Positions 16,506-24,654 of a stretch of 35,156 bases of DNA are shown here, one piece after another. The notes under the pieces are model-generated. The model saw only the letters and a program-made list of their open reading frames with translations. It was not told where the DNA came from and did not search any database. The number at the start of each line of letters is the position of its first letter. The stretch's first letter is position 1. This DNA is from Desulfuromonadales bacterium (GTDB taxonomy: Bacteria; Desulfobacterota; Desulfuromonadia; Desulfuromonadales; Geopsychrobacteraceae): NCBI GenBank assembly GCA_016931615.1, contig JAFGEL010000018.1:1-35156 (forward strand), given 5' to 3'. The translations under genes were made by a program, and so were the position numbers.

Positions 16506-18614
16506 TTAGAATGAATACTTGATATTCAGGGCCACAAAGTCGCGGTCGTTGATCAGGTTGTAGCGACCGGCACCGAAATAATCGGTGTAGCTCAGATCGG
16601 CCGTCCACTTGTTCATGTAGTTGGCACCCAGGCCTAAGGTCACCGCTTTACGCCCTTCCAGGAAATTACCGCCAGGACCGGGCGAATTTCCACTGACATC
16701 ATGGGCCCAGGCAACACGGGGAGACAATGTAACTGCGCCGATGGCGTTGTTGAAGTCGAGCTTGGCGACCAGGCGATAACCCCAGGATGTGGCATCGGCA
16801 TATGCTGTCGCAGGCTCAAATTCGCCATAATGAACATCGTCTGCAGTTCCAAGAATGCCATCATTTCCAGCGGCTATGGTTGCGTTACCGCTTATGGGTG
16901 TTCCGGCACTGTCAAAACGCAATTCATCTTTGCTCGGCATATCATGAACATAGGTCAAACCGACTTCGCCGACCATGGTGAACTGATCAGCTCCGAAAGT
17001 CGGTCCGAAGAGTTTGGTTGCAGTCGTTTGAATCTGGGTAACGTCCAACAGCCTGTATCCCGGTATGTAAATGGGATTGCCCAGATTAGCTATCAGGTCA
17101 GCGGCTGATGTCGCCACACCGTCATGGGTCGCAAACTGGTTGTTGTCAGAATAGAGCGAACTTAACGGGCCCATTGCAGCGAACAAGAGTTCAATGTCAT
17201 CAGCCTGTAGAGGAACATCTATTCGGTGGGAGATCTCGCCTTGCAAGGCAATGCCCGAAGCAGGTAGCACGGTATTAAAACTCATGCCGAACAGTTGGAT
17301 ATCCTCAGGATATTCGACTTGGTAGCGGGCTGTTTTGGCAAAAGCATCCGTCACCGATGCAGTGACGGCAGCTACGACTCTTGCATTAAGAGGATTGCTG
17401 GGATTTGTTAAAACATCGGCAATTGCAGCTGGTGGTACTGCAGCAGCTAGGCCTAATACTGTTTGTGCTATAGCACCCGCTTGACTTACCGTAGCTCCTT
17501 GCAACACGCCTGCAGTAACTAGCTGAGTTAAATCTGCCGGTGTTCCGGAAGCTAGAGATCCCAGATAAGTTCCAATGATGCTTGGTGCCACAGCTGTTTG
17601 AATATTTCCAGCAGCAGCCAATCCGGCACCATCGCCCGTCCAGGCACTGATAACCGGAAGGCGGCTGTGATAATTCATATAATAAAAGCCGAATTCCGTA
17701 TCGTTAAGCCCGGGGGCATAAACGCGCATGGCGACACCGTATTGGCCATCGTCATCAGCATAGACGTCAGCTGCCCTCGGAACGGCCATGAAGGTATCTT
17801 CAGCTGGGGTATTGCCTGCGTCATCGACGGCCCCCCAGCCGAGCATAACCTTGTCTCCGCCTTCGCCGACAAAGTCATTGGTACTCCAGTAGGAGCCGGG
17901 TGGATCGATTTTGACTTCTTCCCATTTGTACTGGTAGAAGCCTTCAAAGGTGATGTTTTCGGTTGGACTGATCGACGCAGAAACCATACCGACAGGGACA
18001 AGGCCTTCTTTCAGCTCGGCACCGGCGACACGCAGCTTGCTGACATCAAACGGGTTGATGACGTTGATACCATTCTGAATGAAGGTGCTTTCACCCCAGC
18101 TGAGAACCTGATCGCCTACGCGAATCTGTGCCGGCATTTCAGCAACGCTGAAATCCCAGGTCAGGTAGGCGTCGAGAAGTTCGGCGTCCTTACCGACCAT
18201 ATCCAGGGCTTCGTCGCGCAATGGAGTTCTGGCACGATCGCCATCGTTATTTTCAAAATCGTAAAAGGCCGTACCGCGAACGAAGAGCCCGAAATTTTCA
18301 TATTGCAGGGCCAACTCACTGGTCACTTTGGCAGTATTGTTGATCGGGTCGCCTTTGTCGTAGTTGAGGTTGCCGTCATCGTAGTTCTGCGAATAGGCTT
18401 CGCCGATACCATTATCCGTAGTGTCGTTACCAAAAATCGCATTGTCAGGATCTTCCATGCGCCAACCGATACCATAAGACAAGGTGGTGTCGAGGCTGCC
18501 CTGAAGTTTTCCGGAGCTGAACTCAAAGGCCATGACCGGACAGGCCAGGGTGGCTGACAGGATCAGCGCCAGCAGAGCTGATACCGATAGCTTGGTTTTC
18601 ATTTTGATCTTCAT
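16506..18614 (-). CDS. DUF1302 family outer-membrane beta-barrel protein
   Basis: The 702-residue protein starts with a signal peptide (cut near PVMA-FEF). It continues with alternating amphipathic strands and ends in FVALNIKYSF, with the C-terminal Phe typical of outer-membrane barrels. The start at 18614 has AAGGAGGA five bases upstream. The longer frame to 18698 lacks this. DUF1302 proteins are thought to be FadL/porin-like channels for hydrophobic substrates, though this is unproven. An alanine-rich, low-complexity stretch (about residues 328-427; DNA 17334-17633) interrupts the barrel sequence. It makes the protein somewhat long for the family and may be an extracellular loop or a hydrophobic helical insert. 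It is the first gene of the cluster. Confidence 0.88.
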   Translation of the reverse strand: MKIKMKTKLSVSALLALILSATLACPVMAFEFSSGKLQGSLDTTLSYGIGWRMEDPDNAIFGNDTTDNGIGEAYSQNYDDGNLNYDKGDPINNTAKVTSELALQYENFGLFVRGTAFYDFENNDGDRARTPLRDEALDMVGKDAELLDAYLTWDFSVAEMPAQIRVGDQVLSWGESTFIQNGINVINPFDVSKLRVAGAELKEGLVPVGMVSASISPTENITFEGFYQYKWEEVKIDPPGSYWSTNDFVGEGGDKVMLGWGAVDDAGNTPAEDTFMAVPRAADVYADDDGQYGVAMRVYAPGLNDTEFGFYYMNYHSRLPVISAWTGDGAGLAAAGNIQTAVAPSIIGTYLGSLASGTPADLTQLVTAGVLQGATVSQAGAIAQTVLGLAAAVPPAAIADVLTNPSNPLNARVVAAVTASVTDAFAKTARYQVEYPEDIQLFGMSFNTVLPASGIALQGEISHRIDVPLQADDIELLFAAMGPLSSLYSDNNQFATHDGVATSAADLIANLGNPIYIPGYRLLDVTQIQTTATKLFGPTFGADQFTMVGEVGLTYVHDMPSKDELRFDSAGTPISGNATIAAGNDGILGTADDVHYGEFEPATAYADATSWGYRLVAKLDFNNAIGAVTLSPRVAWAHDVSGNSPGPGGNFLEGRKAVTLGLGANYMNKWTADLSYTDYFGAGRYNLINDRDFVALNIKYSF

Positions 18615-18975
18615 GTGTCCTCCTTGGGTCGGTTGACTGAACAAAATCATCTCACGAGTTAAATAAGACAGCTTGAAAGCGGCAGGTCTTTCAGGCATTC
18701 ATTAAATGTGAAGAGCTGTTTGAGGCTCTGCAGATTTTCAGTCAATACTAGCTTTGCTCTCGAATGTCCGCAAGAATAAAAAGCTGTTTTGCAATTTCAA
18801 ACGGAGGACACCCTTTGGCGGAATAGCGTCAACCCCCTTTGAGGAGATAGTTTTTCAAGATTGCAGGCTTTGACTTAGTGTCTTTATCGTACCTTTACGC
18901 AAAGGTCAATATAAAATATAACGTTGTTTTTGTTTTCTCAGAACCTGAACTCTCTTCCAGGGCAGGGCTTTTTGC
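18615..18975. other. Divergent intergenic region between DUF1302 cluster and hemL
   Basis: These 361 bases hold no supported gene. They carry the operator-like element near 18890-18915, which reads toward the DUF1302 cluster. That leaves an untranslated leader of about 250 bases before the DUF1302 start. The leader is AT-rich near the operator. No terminator or riboswitch was recognised in it. Confidence 0.5.
18881..18915 (-). promoter_or_regulatory. Promoter/operator of the DUF1302-DUF1329-YCF48-RND cluster
   Basis: On the minus strand there is a TTGACC -35 box (18904-18909), a 17-base spacer and a weak TAAAGA -10 box (18881-18886). ACCTTT (18891-18896) and AAAGGT (18901-18906) form a perfect 6-bp inverted repeat in the spacer. 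Aligned to the beta-oxidation promoter, the sequence TAC-N-TTTACG-N3-AGGTCAA-N2-TAAA is identical at every fixed position (20 of 26), with the -35 box at the same place. The poor -10 and the spacer-centred palindrome would fit a MerR-type activator; a repressor is also possible. Confidence 0.5.
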
Positions 18976-19004
18976 TTGGACATCAAGCCACCAGTTCATA
19001 TAAT
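18976..19004 (+). promoter_or_regulatory. Sigma-70 promoter of hemL
   Basis: TTGGAC (18976-18981), a 17-base spacer and a perfect TATAAT (18999-19004) make a strong housekeeping promoter. Transcription should begin near 19011, about 55 bases before the hemL start. The upstream in-frame ATG at 18976 lies inside the -35 box, so it cannot be the start codon. Confidence 0.75.
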
Positions 19005-19065
19005 GCACGAATCCATTCAGTCGGAGTCTGAGCCCAAACTCAATTTCAGGGGAGCTTTCAGCAAT

Positions 19066-20355
19066 ATGGAACATGTTCAGTCGGAAAAACTTTTCGCCCA
19101 GGCAAAATCGGTCATTCCCGGCGGTGTCAACAGCCCAGTGCGGGCGTTCAAATCGGTTGGCTGTAACCCGATCTTCATTGAGAAGGCTTCCGGAAGTAAA
19201 ATTTACGATGCCGACGGCAATGAATATATCGATTTTGTCGGTTCCTGGGGGCCGATGATTCTGGGTCATTGCCACCCCAAGGTGGTTGAGGCGATTCAGC
19301 AGACCGCCGCGGCCGGAGCCTCTTTCGGGGCGCCGACAGCTCGTGAGACAGAGCTGGCCGAACTGGTTTGTGCCGCTTATCCGAATATCGAAAAGGTGCG
19401 GATGGTCTCTTCAGGCACCGAAGCGACCATGAGCGCCATCCGTCTGGCCCGGGGTTACACCGGGCGGGATAAAATCCTCAAATTCGACGGCTGTTATCAT
19501 GGTCATGCCGATTCATTGCTGGTCAAGGCCGGCAGTGGGCTGGCGACCTTTGGCGTGCCGACTTCTCCCGGTGTGCCGGCGGATTTTGCCAAATATACCC
19601 TGACCGCGACCTACAATGATCTGGACGAGGTGAAACAGCTGGTAACAGCCAATAATAAAGAGATCGCCTGCATTATTCTTGAGCCGATTGCCGGAAATAT
19701 GGGCTGTGTGCCCCCGCTTCCGGGCTTTCTCGAAGGTTTGCGCGAACTCTGCACGGCTGAGGGTATCGTGCTGATTATTGACGAGGTGATGACCGGGTTC
19801 CGTGTCGCTTACGGCGGTGCTCAGGAGCGTTATGGGGTGCGTGGTGACCTGGTCTGTCTGGGTAAAATTATCGGTGGCGGACTGCCGGTTGGCGCGTTTG
19901 GCGGCAAGCAGGAGATTATGGAATGTCTTTCCCCGGAAGGTGGGGTTTATCAGGCCGGAACCCTGTCGGGGAATCCGCTGGCGATGAGCGCCGGGATCGC
20001 CACCCTTAAGTTGTTACAGGAGGAAGGTTTCTATCAGCAGATCGAAGAGAAGAGTCTCTACCTTGAGAAGGGGCTGCAGCAGGTTACGGGGAGCAGTTCT
20101 GTAGCAACCTGCTGGCAGCGGGTCGGCGGCATGTTCTGCACCTATTTCCAGCAGGGGCCGGTTCACTCGTTTGCCGACGCGGTGCAGAGTGATACGGAGC
20201 AGTTCGGTCGTTTTTTCCGCTCCATGCTGGCTCAGGGGATCAATCTGGCCCCGTCACAGTTTGAGGCAGGCTTCATGAGCGTCGCTCATACGCAGGTGGA
20301 TCTGGACCGGACGATTACTGCCGTGGAGAGGTCTCTCAGTCAGTTGGCTGTATGA
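19066..20355 (+). CDS. hemL: Glutamate-1-semialdehyde 2,1-aminomutase
   Basis: The 429-residue PLP enzyme converts glutamate-1-semialdehyde to 5-aminolevulinate in the C5 route to heme. Characteristic segments are [12 protein letters not shown] near the start, [39 protein letters not shown], the PLP-proximal DEVMTGFR, and the PLP lysine K267 in [17 protein letters not shown]. The length matches bacterial HemL. The start at 19066 has AGGGGAG 11 bases upstream and lies downstream of the sigma-70 promoter. High heme demand fits the multiheme cytochromes nearby. It is followed by the F0 ATP synthase genes on the same strand, an order I recall from Geobacter genomes. Confidence 0.97.
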   Translation: MEHVQSEKLFAQAKSVIPGGVNSPVRAFKSVGCNPIFIEKASGSKIYDADGNEYIDFVGSWGPMILGHCHPKVVEAIQQTAAAGASFGAPTARETELAELVCAAYPNIEKVRMVSSGTEATMSAIRLARGYTGRDKILKFDGCYHGHADSLLVKAGSGLATFGVPTSPGVPADFAKYTLTATYNDLDEVKQLVTANNKEIACIILEPIAGNMGCVPPLPGFLEGLRELCTAEGIVLIIDEVMTGFRVAYGGAQERYGVRGDLVCLGKIIGGGLPVGAFGGKQEIMECLSPEGGVYQAGTLSGNPLAMSAGIATLKLLQEEGFYQQIEEKSLYLEKGLQQVTGSSSVATCWQRVGGMFCTYFQQGPVHSFADAVQSDTEQFGRFFRSMLAQGINLAPSQFEAGFMSVAHTQVDLDRTITAVERSLSQLAV

Positions 20356-20359
20356 CGTC

Positions 20360-20379
20360 AGGCCCTGGTTGCAGGGCCT
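20360..20379. other. Hairpin after hemL
   Basis: AGGCCCTG and CAGGGCCT form a perfect 8-bp stem around GTTG, five bases past the hemL stop. No U-tract follows on the plus strand, so it may stabilise the hemL mRNA end or weakly reduce read-through into atpZ rather than act as a full terminator. Confidence 0.5.
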
Positions 20380-20460
20380 AGAAAGCGGTTGACTTCATAT
20401 GGGTGCTATGGTACTTAAAGTCCGCTTTTACGGCAGCTTTCGCGCCGGTGACACCTCCTG

Positions 20461-20718
20461 ATGGCCGAAGATAAAAAACAATTATTTAAAAGTCTCGGTT
20501 TCTTATCGAGTATCGGTATTTCCCTCGTCGCTTCAATTCTGATCGGACTGGCGATGGGGTATTACCTGGATCAGTGGCTGGACACGCGTCCTATGTTTAC
20601 CCTGATCATGCTTGGCATCGGCATCATCTCCGGGTTTCGCAACGTTTATATTTTGACAACGCGGGAACTGAAGCGTCAGGAACTTGAAGAACAGCGGTCC
20701 GGCGACACAGATGACTGA
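20461..20718 (+). CDS. atpZ: AtpZ-like F0F1-ATPase-associated membrane protein
   Basis: The 85-residue protein has two membrane helices (about 12-33 and 42-66) with the family pattern GLAMGYYLDQWLDTRP and GIISGFRNVY, then a charged tail. AtpZ proteins sit in front of the F0 genes and are reported to work with AtpI in divalent cation supply or in assembly of the c-ring. Its stop overlaps the atpI start by eight bases (ATGACTGA), so translation of the two is coupled. No good ribosome site precedes the ATG at 20461, which leaves its own start slightly uncertain. Confidence 0.82.
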   Translation: MAEDKKQLFKSLGFLSSIGISLVASILIGLAMGYYLDQWLDTRPMFTLIMLGIGIISGFRNVYILTTRELKRQELEEQRSGDTDD

Positions 20719-21076
20719 ACAGGATGACCGCCTGCTGGTTGAGATGGCGGTGCGCAACTGGATCATTCTGATCGTACTGGTTGTTTGCAGTCTGTTCTGG
20801 CGGTCGCTCCCGGTGACCATGGGGGTTCTCGCCGGCGGGGTGTTGGTGATCATCAATTACCGTTGGTTAAGCCGCTCCCTGTTCAAGGTTCTGGGTAATC
20901 CGAATACGGCGACTGAAAAGGGTTTTAAGCGCAGTTATCTGTTCCGCCTGCTGTTTATCGCTTGTGCGATTTACCTTCTGCTGGTGCGCGGGGGGGTTCA
21001 TCCACTGGCTCTGGTCGTCGGCCTCTCGGTCGTCGTGATTAACCTGATGATTACTACGGTGAAACGCCTTTATTAG
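20711..21076 (+). CDS. atpI: ATP synthase subunit I (AtpI)
   Basis: This is a 121-residue membrane protein with four predicted helices (about 14-31, 35-52, 74-90 and 95-113), the layout of the ATP synthase I family. It is not part of the finished enzyme but helps assemble the c-ring. The start at 20711 lies inside the end of atpZ and the coupling there supports it. An in-frame upstream ATG at 20684 would deepen the overlap. It is followed by atpB after 32 bases. Sequence is poorly conserved in this family, so the call leans on topology and gene order. Confidence 0.82.
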   Translation: MTEQDDRLLVEMAVRNWIILIVLVVCSLFWRSLPVTMGVLAGGVLVIINYRWLSRSLFKVLGNPNTATEKGFKRSYLFRLLFIACAIYLLLVRGGVHPLALVVGLSVVVINLMITTVKRLY

Positions 21077-21108
21077 GTTTTTGGTTGAGATAAGAGGAGA
21101 GTTCAAAC

Positions 21109-21783
21109 ATGACCCACCCATTTCTGTTTTTGCAGTGGATCGAACAGCAGTTGAATCTGCACATCGGTGAGCATGTCACCTACACCTGGTTTGTGATGGC
21201 GGTGCTGATTCTGGTCGCTTTTTTTGCTTCACGGGCCGTTACCATGGTGCCGAGCGGTGTTCAGAACCTGATGGAAGTCGTGGTCACCGGGGTTGAAGGT
21301 CTGATCGAAGAAACCATGGGCAAGGAAGGTAAAGCTTATTTTCCGCTGATTGCGACTTTTGCCCTGTTTATCCTGGTCTGTAACCTGATTGCTCTGATCC
21401 CGGGCTTTTATCCCCCGACTGCCAATCTGAATACCAACGCCGCACTGGCTTTGACGGTGTTTGCGCTGACCCATATTGTTGGCTTCAAAAAACACGGGGT
21501 GGCATACCTCAAACATTTCATGGGACCGATCATCTGGCTGGCCCCGCTGATGTTCATTATTGAAATTATCGGTCATATGGCTCGCCCGTTGTCCCTGACA
21601 CTGCGTCTTTTCGGCAACATGTATGGGCACGAAGTCGTGTTGATGATTTTTCTCGCGCTGGTTCCCCTGTTTCTGCCGATTCCGATGATGCTGATGGGCG
21701 TGCTGATCGCTTTCATCCAGACGTTTGTTTTTACCCTGCTGGCGATGATTTATATCGCCGGGGCCCTGGAAGAGGCACACTGA
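21109..21783 (+). CDS. atpB: ATP synthase F0 subunit a
   Basis: The 224-residue polytopic membrane protein forms the ion half-channels of F0. The diagnostic segment [15 protein letters not shown] carries the essential arginine that faces the c-ring, and the final helices ([18 protein letters not shown]) match the family. A GAGGAGAG site lies seven bases before the ATG at 21109. Only the a and c subunits are encoded here; subunit b, delta and the F1 genes must lie elsewhere, a split arrangement known from Geobacter relatives. It precedes atpE by 98 bases. Confidence 0.96.
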   Translation: MTHPFLFLQWIEQQLNLHIGEHVTYTWFVMAVLILVAFFASRAVTMVPSGVQNLMEVVVTGVEGLIEETMGKEGKAYFPLIATFALFILVCNLIALIPGFYPPTANLNTNAALALTVFALTHIVGFKKHGVAYLKHFMGPIIWLAPLMFIIEIIGHMARPLSLTLRLFGNMYGHEVVLMIFLALVPLFLPIPMMLMGVLIAFIQTFVFTLLAMIYIAGALEEAH

Positions 21784-21881
21784 TTCAAGTTATTTGCTTT
21801 TCACACGGGTGAAAAGCCAGTCCTATACTGTATAGGAACAATCACAACTTAAAGTACGAAGAACAAAAAGGAGAAAGAACA

Positions 21882-22154
21882 ATGGAATTTTTTGCATGGT
21901 GTATGCTCGCTGCCGGTCTTGGTATGGGTCTTGGTTCTGTCGGTACCGGTATCGGTCAGGGTATCGCTATCAAGGCTGCCTGTGAGGGCGTTGCCCGTAA
22001 CCCGGGTGCTTCCGGTAAAATCCTGACAACCATGATGATCGGTCTGGCGATGATCGAGTCTCTGGCCATTTACGTTTTCGTTGTGGCGATGATTATCCTC
22101 TTCGCCAATCCCTTTACCGAGCAGGTTCTGCAACTGGTTGGTGCCGCTCACTAA
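21882..22154 (+). CDS. atpE: ATP synthase F0 subunit c
   Basis: The 90-residue hairpin proteolipid has the conserved loop ARNPGASGK (38-46) and the ion-binding glutamate E59 in helix 2. Q26 in GTGIGQG, E59, S60 and Y64 match residues of the sodium site known from Ilyobacter, but the threonine after the serine is L61 here. Ion specificity is thus ambiguous. An AAGGAGAAAG site precedes the ATG. The 98-base gap after atpB has its own leader, which may allow the extra synthesis the multi-copy ring needs. A strong terminator follows at 22174-22207. Confidence 0.97.
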   Translation: MEFFAWCMLAAGLGMGLGSVGTGIGQGIAIKAACEGVARNPGASGKILTTMMIGLAMIESLAIYVFVVAMIILFANPFTEQVLQLVGAAH

Positions 22155-22173
22155 ATCAGGCGCACATAGGTTG

Positions 22174-22207
22174 AAAAAAAGCGGTCCCATCGGGGACCGC
22201 TTTTTTT
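22174..22207 (+). terminator. Intrinsic terminator after atpE
   Basis: GCGGTCCC (22181-22188) and GGGACCGC (22193-22200) pair perfectly around ATCG, followed by seven T (22201-22207). Seven A precede the stem, so it could also work on the opposite strand. It ends the F0 operon 20 bases after the atpE stop. Confidence 0.95.
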
Positions 22208-22227
22208 GTCTACTGTATACGATGGAC

Positions 22228-22260
22228 AAATCAACATGGGGTTAAATTTGTTGATTTTTT
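22228..22260 (+). terminator. Possible second, AT-rich terminator hairpin
   Basis: AAATCAACA (22228-22236) pairs with TGTTGATTT (22249-22257) across 12 bases and runs into further T residues. It lies just after the main atpE terminator and may act as a backup. The stem is weak, so this is tentative. The remaining bases up to 22391 are AT-rich and show no gene; a promoter for the cytochrome gene is expected there, but no convincing box pair was found. Confidence 0.35.
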
Positions 22261-22391
22261 AGCTAGTTAGATAAATTCTCTCTGTTTTTGAGGGATTTTT
22301 TGTTGCAATAAATTGACGATGCGGGTAGTGTCACGCCCTGTATGATAAAAATATACATTCTGGAGCCATTGTCTTAAATTTAGTCAGACGA

Positions 22392-22423
22392 AACCTTCTG
22401 GTCCTGCCACTTCTCAGAAGGTT
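22392..22423 (+). promoter_or_regulatory. Hairpin in the leader of the nine-heme cytochrome gene
   Basis: AACCTTCTG (22392-22400) and CAGAAGGTT (22415-22423) form a perfect 9-bp stem with a 14-base loop, 68 bases before the cytochrome start. There is no U-tract after it. It may be a regulator site at the DNA level or a structure in the mRNA leader. No known riboswitch pattern was recognised. Confidence 0.4.
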
Positions 22424-22491
22424 GGAAAATCATATCTGGCCCCTTTGCTGAAGCCGTTTGGCCCGAAAGATATTCTTCAAGGAGAGTTTCA

Positions 22492-24354
22492 ATGCGTAAG
22501 ATCCTGTTTTTCTCTGCTCTGCTGTTATCTTTGGTTTGGATTCCACAGGTCTTTGCGGCCAACGTCGCTGCTTCCCCCGAAACCTGCCTCGAATGCCATG
22601 AAGATATCGTGTCTGCTGAAGACTTCACGGCTTCTGTTCATGGTGCCAATGGTTGTTCGGCCTGTCATACGGATCTGGTTGCCAACCTGGAAGCACATAT
22701 GGACGGCGAGTTCATGCCGGCTGAAGTGGCTTGTGTGCGCTGTCATAAGGCGGAATGCGGCGAATTCAACAACAGTGTTCACAGCTTTGACAATCCGAAC
22801 GTCAACTTCAAATGTTATACCTGTCATACAGACATTCACAGCCATAAGGCCTGGAATGGTGATAAGCGCATCGCTACGAAGAAGTGTGCGGAATGCCATG
22901 AAGATGCTCACAATGAATATCATGAGTCGATTCACGGTAAAGCGATCCAGGCAGGTAATATGGATTCCGCGGCCTGTCTTGATTGTCACGGACTTCATTC
23001 AATCAAGCCGATCGGCAAACGGGGAACTAAAGAAGCTCAAGCGTTTCACACTGACGCCTGTCAAAAATGCCATGGCGATCATGAGCTGATGGAAAAGAAC
23101 GGGGTGTACCCGATTGCTGTAGATACCTACCTGCAGAGTTACCACGGCAAGAACTACCTGCTCGGGTTCCCTGAAAAAGTTGCCGGCTGTACAGATTGTC
23201 ACACTGCTCACTATATATTGCCGAATGAAGATCCCAGATCGAGTCTCAATCCTGACAACCTGGTGAAGACCTGCGCCAAATGTCATGAAAATTCATCGGA
23301 ACAATTTGCCAAATTCTATGCGCACGGCAAGATGACGGATCGGGAGAATTACCCGATTCTCTACTACACCTATATCAGCATGACAACCTTGCTGGTCAGT
23401 ACCTTCGCGGTGTTCTGGATCCACACTCTGCTCTGGATGTTCCGTGGATTTGCCGAGAATCGTGAGAAGAAGAAAGCCTTGATCAAGGGTGCCCATCACG
23501 AAATCAAGGATGCACATAAGATTTACCGGCGGTTCACCCGGGTTCATATCTTTATGCACCTGTTGGTTATTACCAGCTTCCTTTTGCTGTCCCTGACCGG
23601 TATCCCGCTAAAATTTGCCGGGCAACCATGGGCTCATTGGATGATGGACTTCTATGGCGGAGCCGCCAATGCGGGATATCTGCATCGTGTTGGTGCCGTG
23701 ATTACTTTTGTTTACTTCGCAATGGCATTGTTTATGAGTGCCAGGTTCCTGTTCAAAGGATTGCAGTATCCGGCTGAGTTTTTTGAGCGTCTGTTCGGTC
23801 CGGAATCGCTGTGTCCAAATCTTCGTGACATTCAGGATGTGACTGCCATGGTCCGTTGGTTCCTGTTCCTTGGACCAAAACCGTCCTTTGATCGTTGGAC
23901 ATATTGGGAAAAATTTGATTTCATCGCCGTCTTCTGGGGTATGTTCGCCATTGGCGGCTCCGGTCTGATGCTCTGGTTCCCGGAATTTTTCGGTGCTGCT
24001 CTTCCCGGTTGGGTGTTTAACGTTGCGACTATTATCCACTCGGATGAAGCGTTGCTGGCGACCGGGTTCATTTTCACCGTGCACTTCTTTAATACCCACG
24101 GACGCCCGGAGAAATTCCCGATGGATTTTGTTATCTTCAACGGCGAATTGCCTAAAGAAGAATTTATCGAAGAACGTGGTGACCAGTGGAAACGTTACGA
24201 AGAAGCAGGTATTTTGGAACAATATGAAAAAGAAAAGCCAAGTGGTGTGGTTTACGACTTCTTCATCAAGGGATTTGGCTTCATGGCCCTGCTGACCGGT
24301 CTGGCCCTGTTGGGTCTGATGATCTATGCCTTCATGACAGGTGGTGGACACTGA
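22492..24354 (+). CDS. cbcL: CbcL-type inner-membrane cytochrome: nine c-type hemes fused to a b-type membrane domain
   Basis: The 620-residue protein starts with a signal peptide (cut near VFA-ANV). Nine CXXCH motifs follow, with first cysteines at 32, 55, 81, 108, 132, 162, 190, 233 and 261. The C-terminal half has about six membrane helices and histidine-rich helices (HIFMH, YLHRVG, IIHSDEALLATGFIFTVHFFNTH), like the b-type subunit of hydrogenases and formate dehydrogenases. Nine c-hemes joined to a di-heme b domain is the architecture of Geobacter CbcL, which oxidises menaquinol and passes electrons to the periplasm during respiration of low-potential acceptors. The ATG at 22492 has an AAGGAG site. 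A terminator follows directly. Orthology is judged on architecture only. Confidence 0.88.
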   Translation: MRKILFFSALLLSLVWIPQVFAANVAASPETCLECHEDIVSAEDFTASVHGANGCSACHTDLVANLEAHMDGEFMPAEVACVRCHKAECGEFNNSVHSFDNPNVNFKCYTCHTDIHSHKAWNGDKRIATKKCAECHEDAHNEYHESIHGKAIQAGNMDSAACLDCHGLHSIKPIGKRGTKEAQAFHTDACQKCHGDHELMEKNGVYPIAVDTYLQSYHGKNYLLGFPEKVAGCTDCHTAHYILPNEDPRSSLNPDNLVKTCAKCHENSSEQFAKFYAHGKMTDRENYPILYYTYISMTTLLVSTFAVFWIHTLLWMFRGFAENREKKKALIKGAHHEIKDAHKIYRRFTRVHIFMHLLVITSFLLLSLTGIPLKFAGQPWAHWMMDFYGGAANAGYLHRVGAVITFVYFAMALFMSARFLFKGLQYPAEFFERLFGPESLCPNLRDIQDVTAMVRWFLFLGPKPSFDRWTYWEKFDFIAVFWGMFAIGGSGLMLWFPEFFGAALPGWVFNVATIIHSDEALLATGFIFTVHFFNTHGRPEKFPMDFVIFNGELPKEEFIEERGDQWKRYEEAGILEQYEKEKPSGVVYDFFIKGFGFMALLTGLALLGLMIYAFMTGGGH

Positions 24355-24377
24355 CGATACGACACTAACTCAATCCG

Positions 24378-24412
24378 AAAGGGGTTGCCGTTCGGCAACC
24401 CCTTTTTCTTTT
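24378..24412 (+). terminator. Intrinsic terminator after the nine-heme cytochrome gene
   Basis: AAAGGGGTTGCC (24378-24389) pairs with GGCAACCCCTTT (24394-24405) around GTTC, and the T-rich run continues to 24412. It starts 24 bases after the cytochrome stop and ends 17 bases before the next small gene, so that gene would be read only by read-through or from its own promoter. Confidence 0.93.
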
Positions 24413-24428
24413 TGGAAGGAAGTGTTTG

Positions 24429-24650
24429 ATGGACAAAGAACTGCTTTTGTCGATTTTTGGAATAGCTGTTTACATTATTGGCGGGATTGGAACCTTTATC
24501 GGGGTTGGTCTTATTCTGTTGATGAAAGGCAAAGATTTATGGGGGCTGGGTGAAGGCCACACGATTGGTTACCTGTTTGTCTGCGTGGGCCTGATTCTGA
24601 CTATTCTCGGGGTTTTAATTATGCGGATACTGAGGAATCGCTATCGTTGA
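24429..24650 (+). CDS. Small two-helix membrane protein, function unknown
   Basis: The 73-residue protein has two hydrophobic helices (about 6-32 and 46-69) separated by a short charged loop KGKDLWGLGEGHT, and a basic tail. A GGAAGGAAG site precedes the ATG at 24429. A TTG just upstream in frame is less likely. I do not recognise the family. It follows the nine-heme cytochrome gene behind a terminator and converges with another small membrane protein gene whose stop is four bases away. A role with the cytochromes is possible but rests on position alone. Confidence 0.7.
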   Translation: MDKELLLSIFGIAVYIIGGIGTFIGVGLILLMKGKDLWGLGEGHTIGYLFVCVGLILTILGVLIMRILRNRYR

Positions 24651-24654
24651 ACAT

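Noticed and set aside
17598..18557. 319-codon open frame on the plus strand opposite DUF1302
   Set aside because: It is a mirror frame of the barrel gene; the minus-strand frame has a signal peptide, ribosome site and barrel C-terminus, while this one has none of these.
20389..20417. TTGACT box 17 bases before TACTTA, upstream of atpZ
   Set aside because: The spacing is right but the -10 match is very poor, so it is not listed as a promoter.
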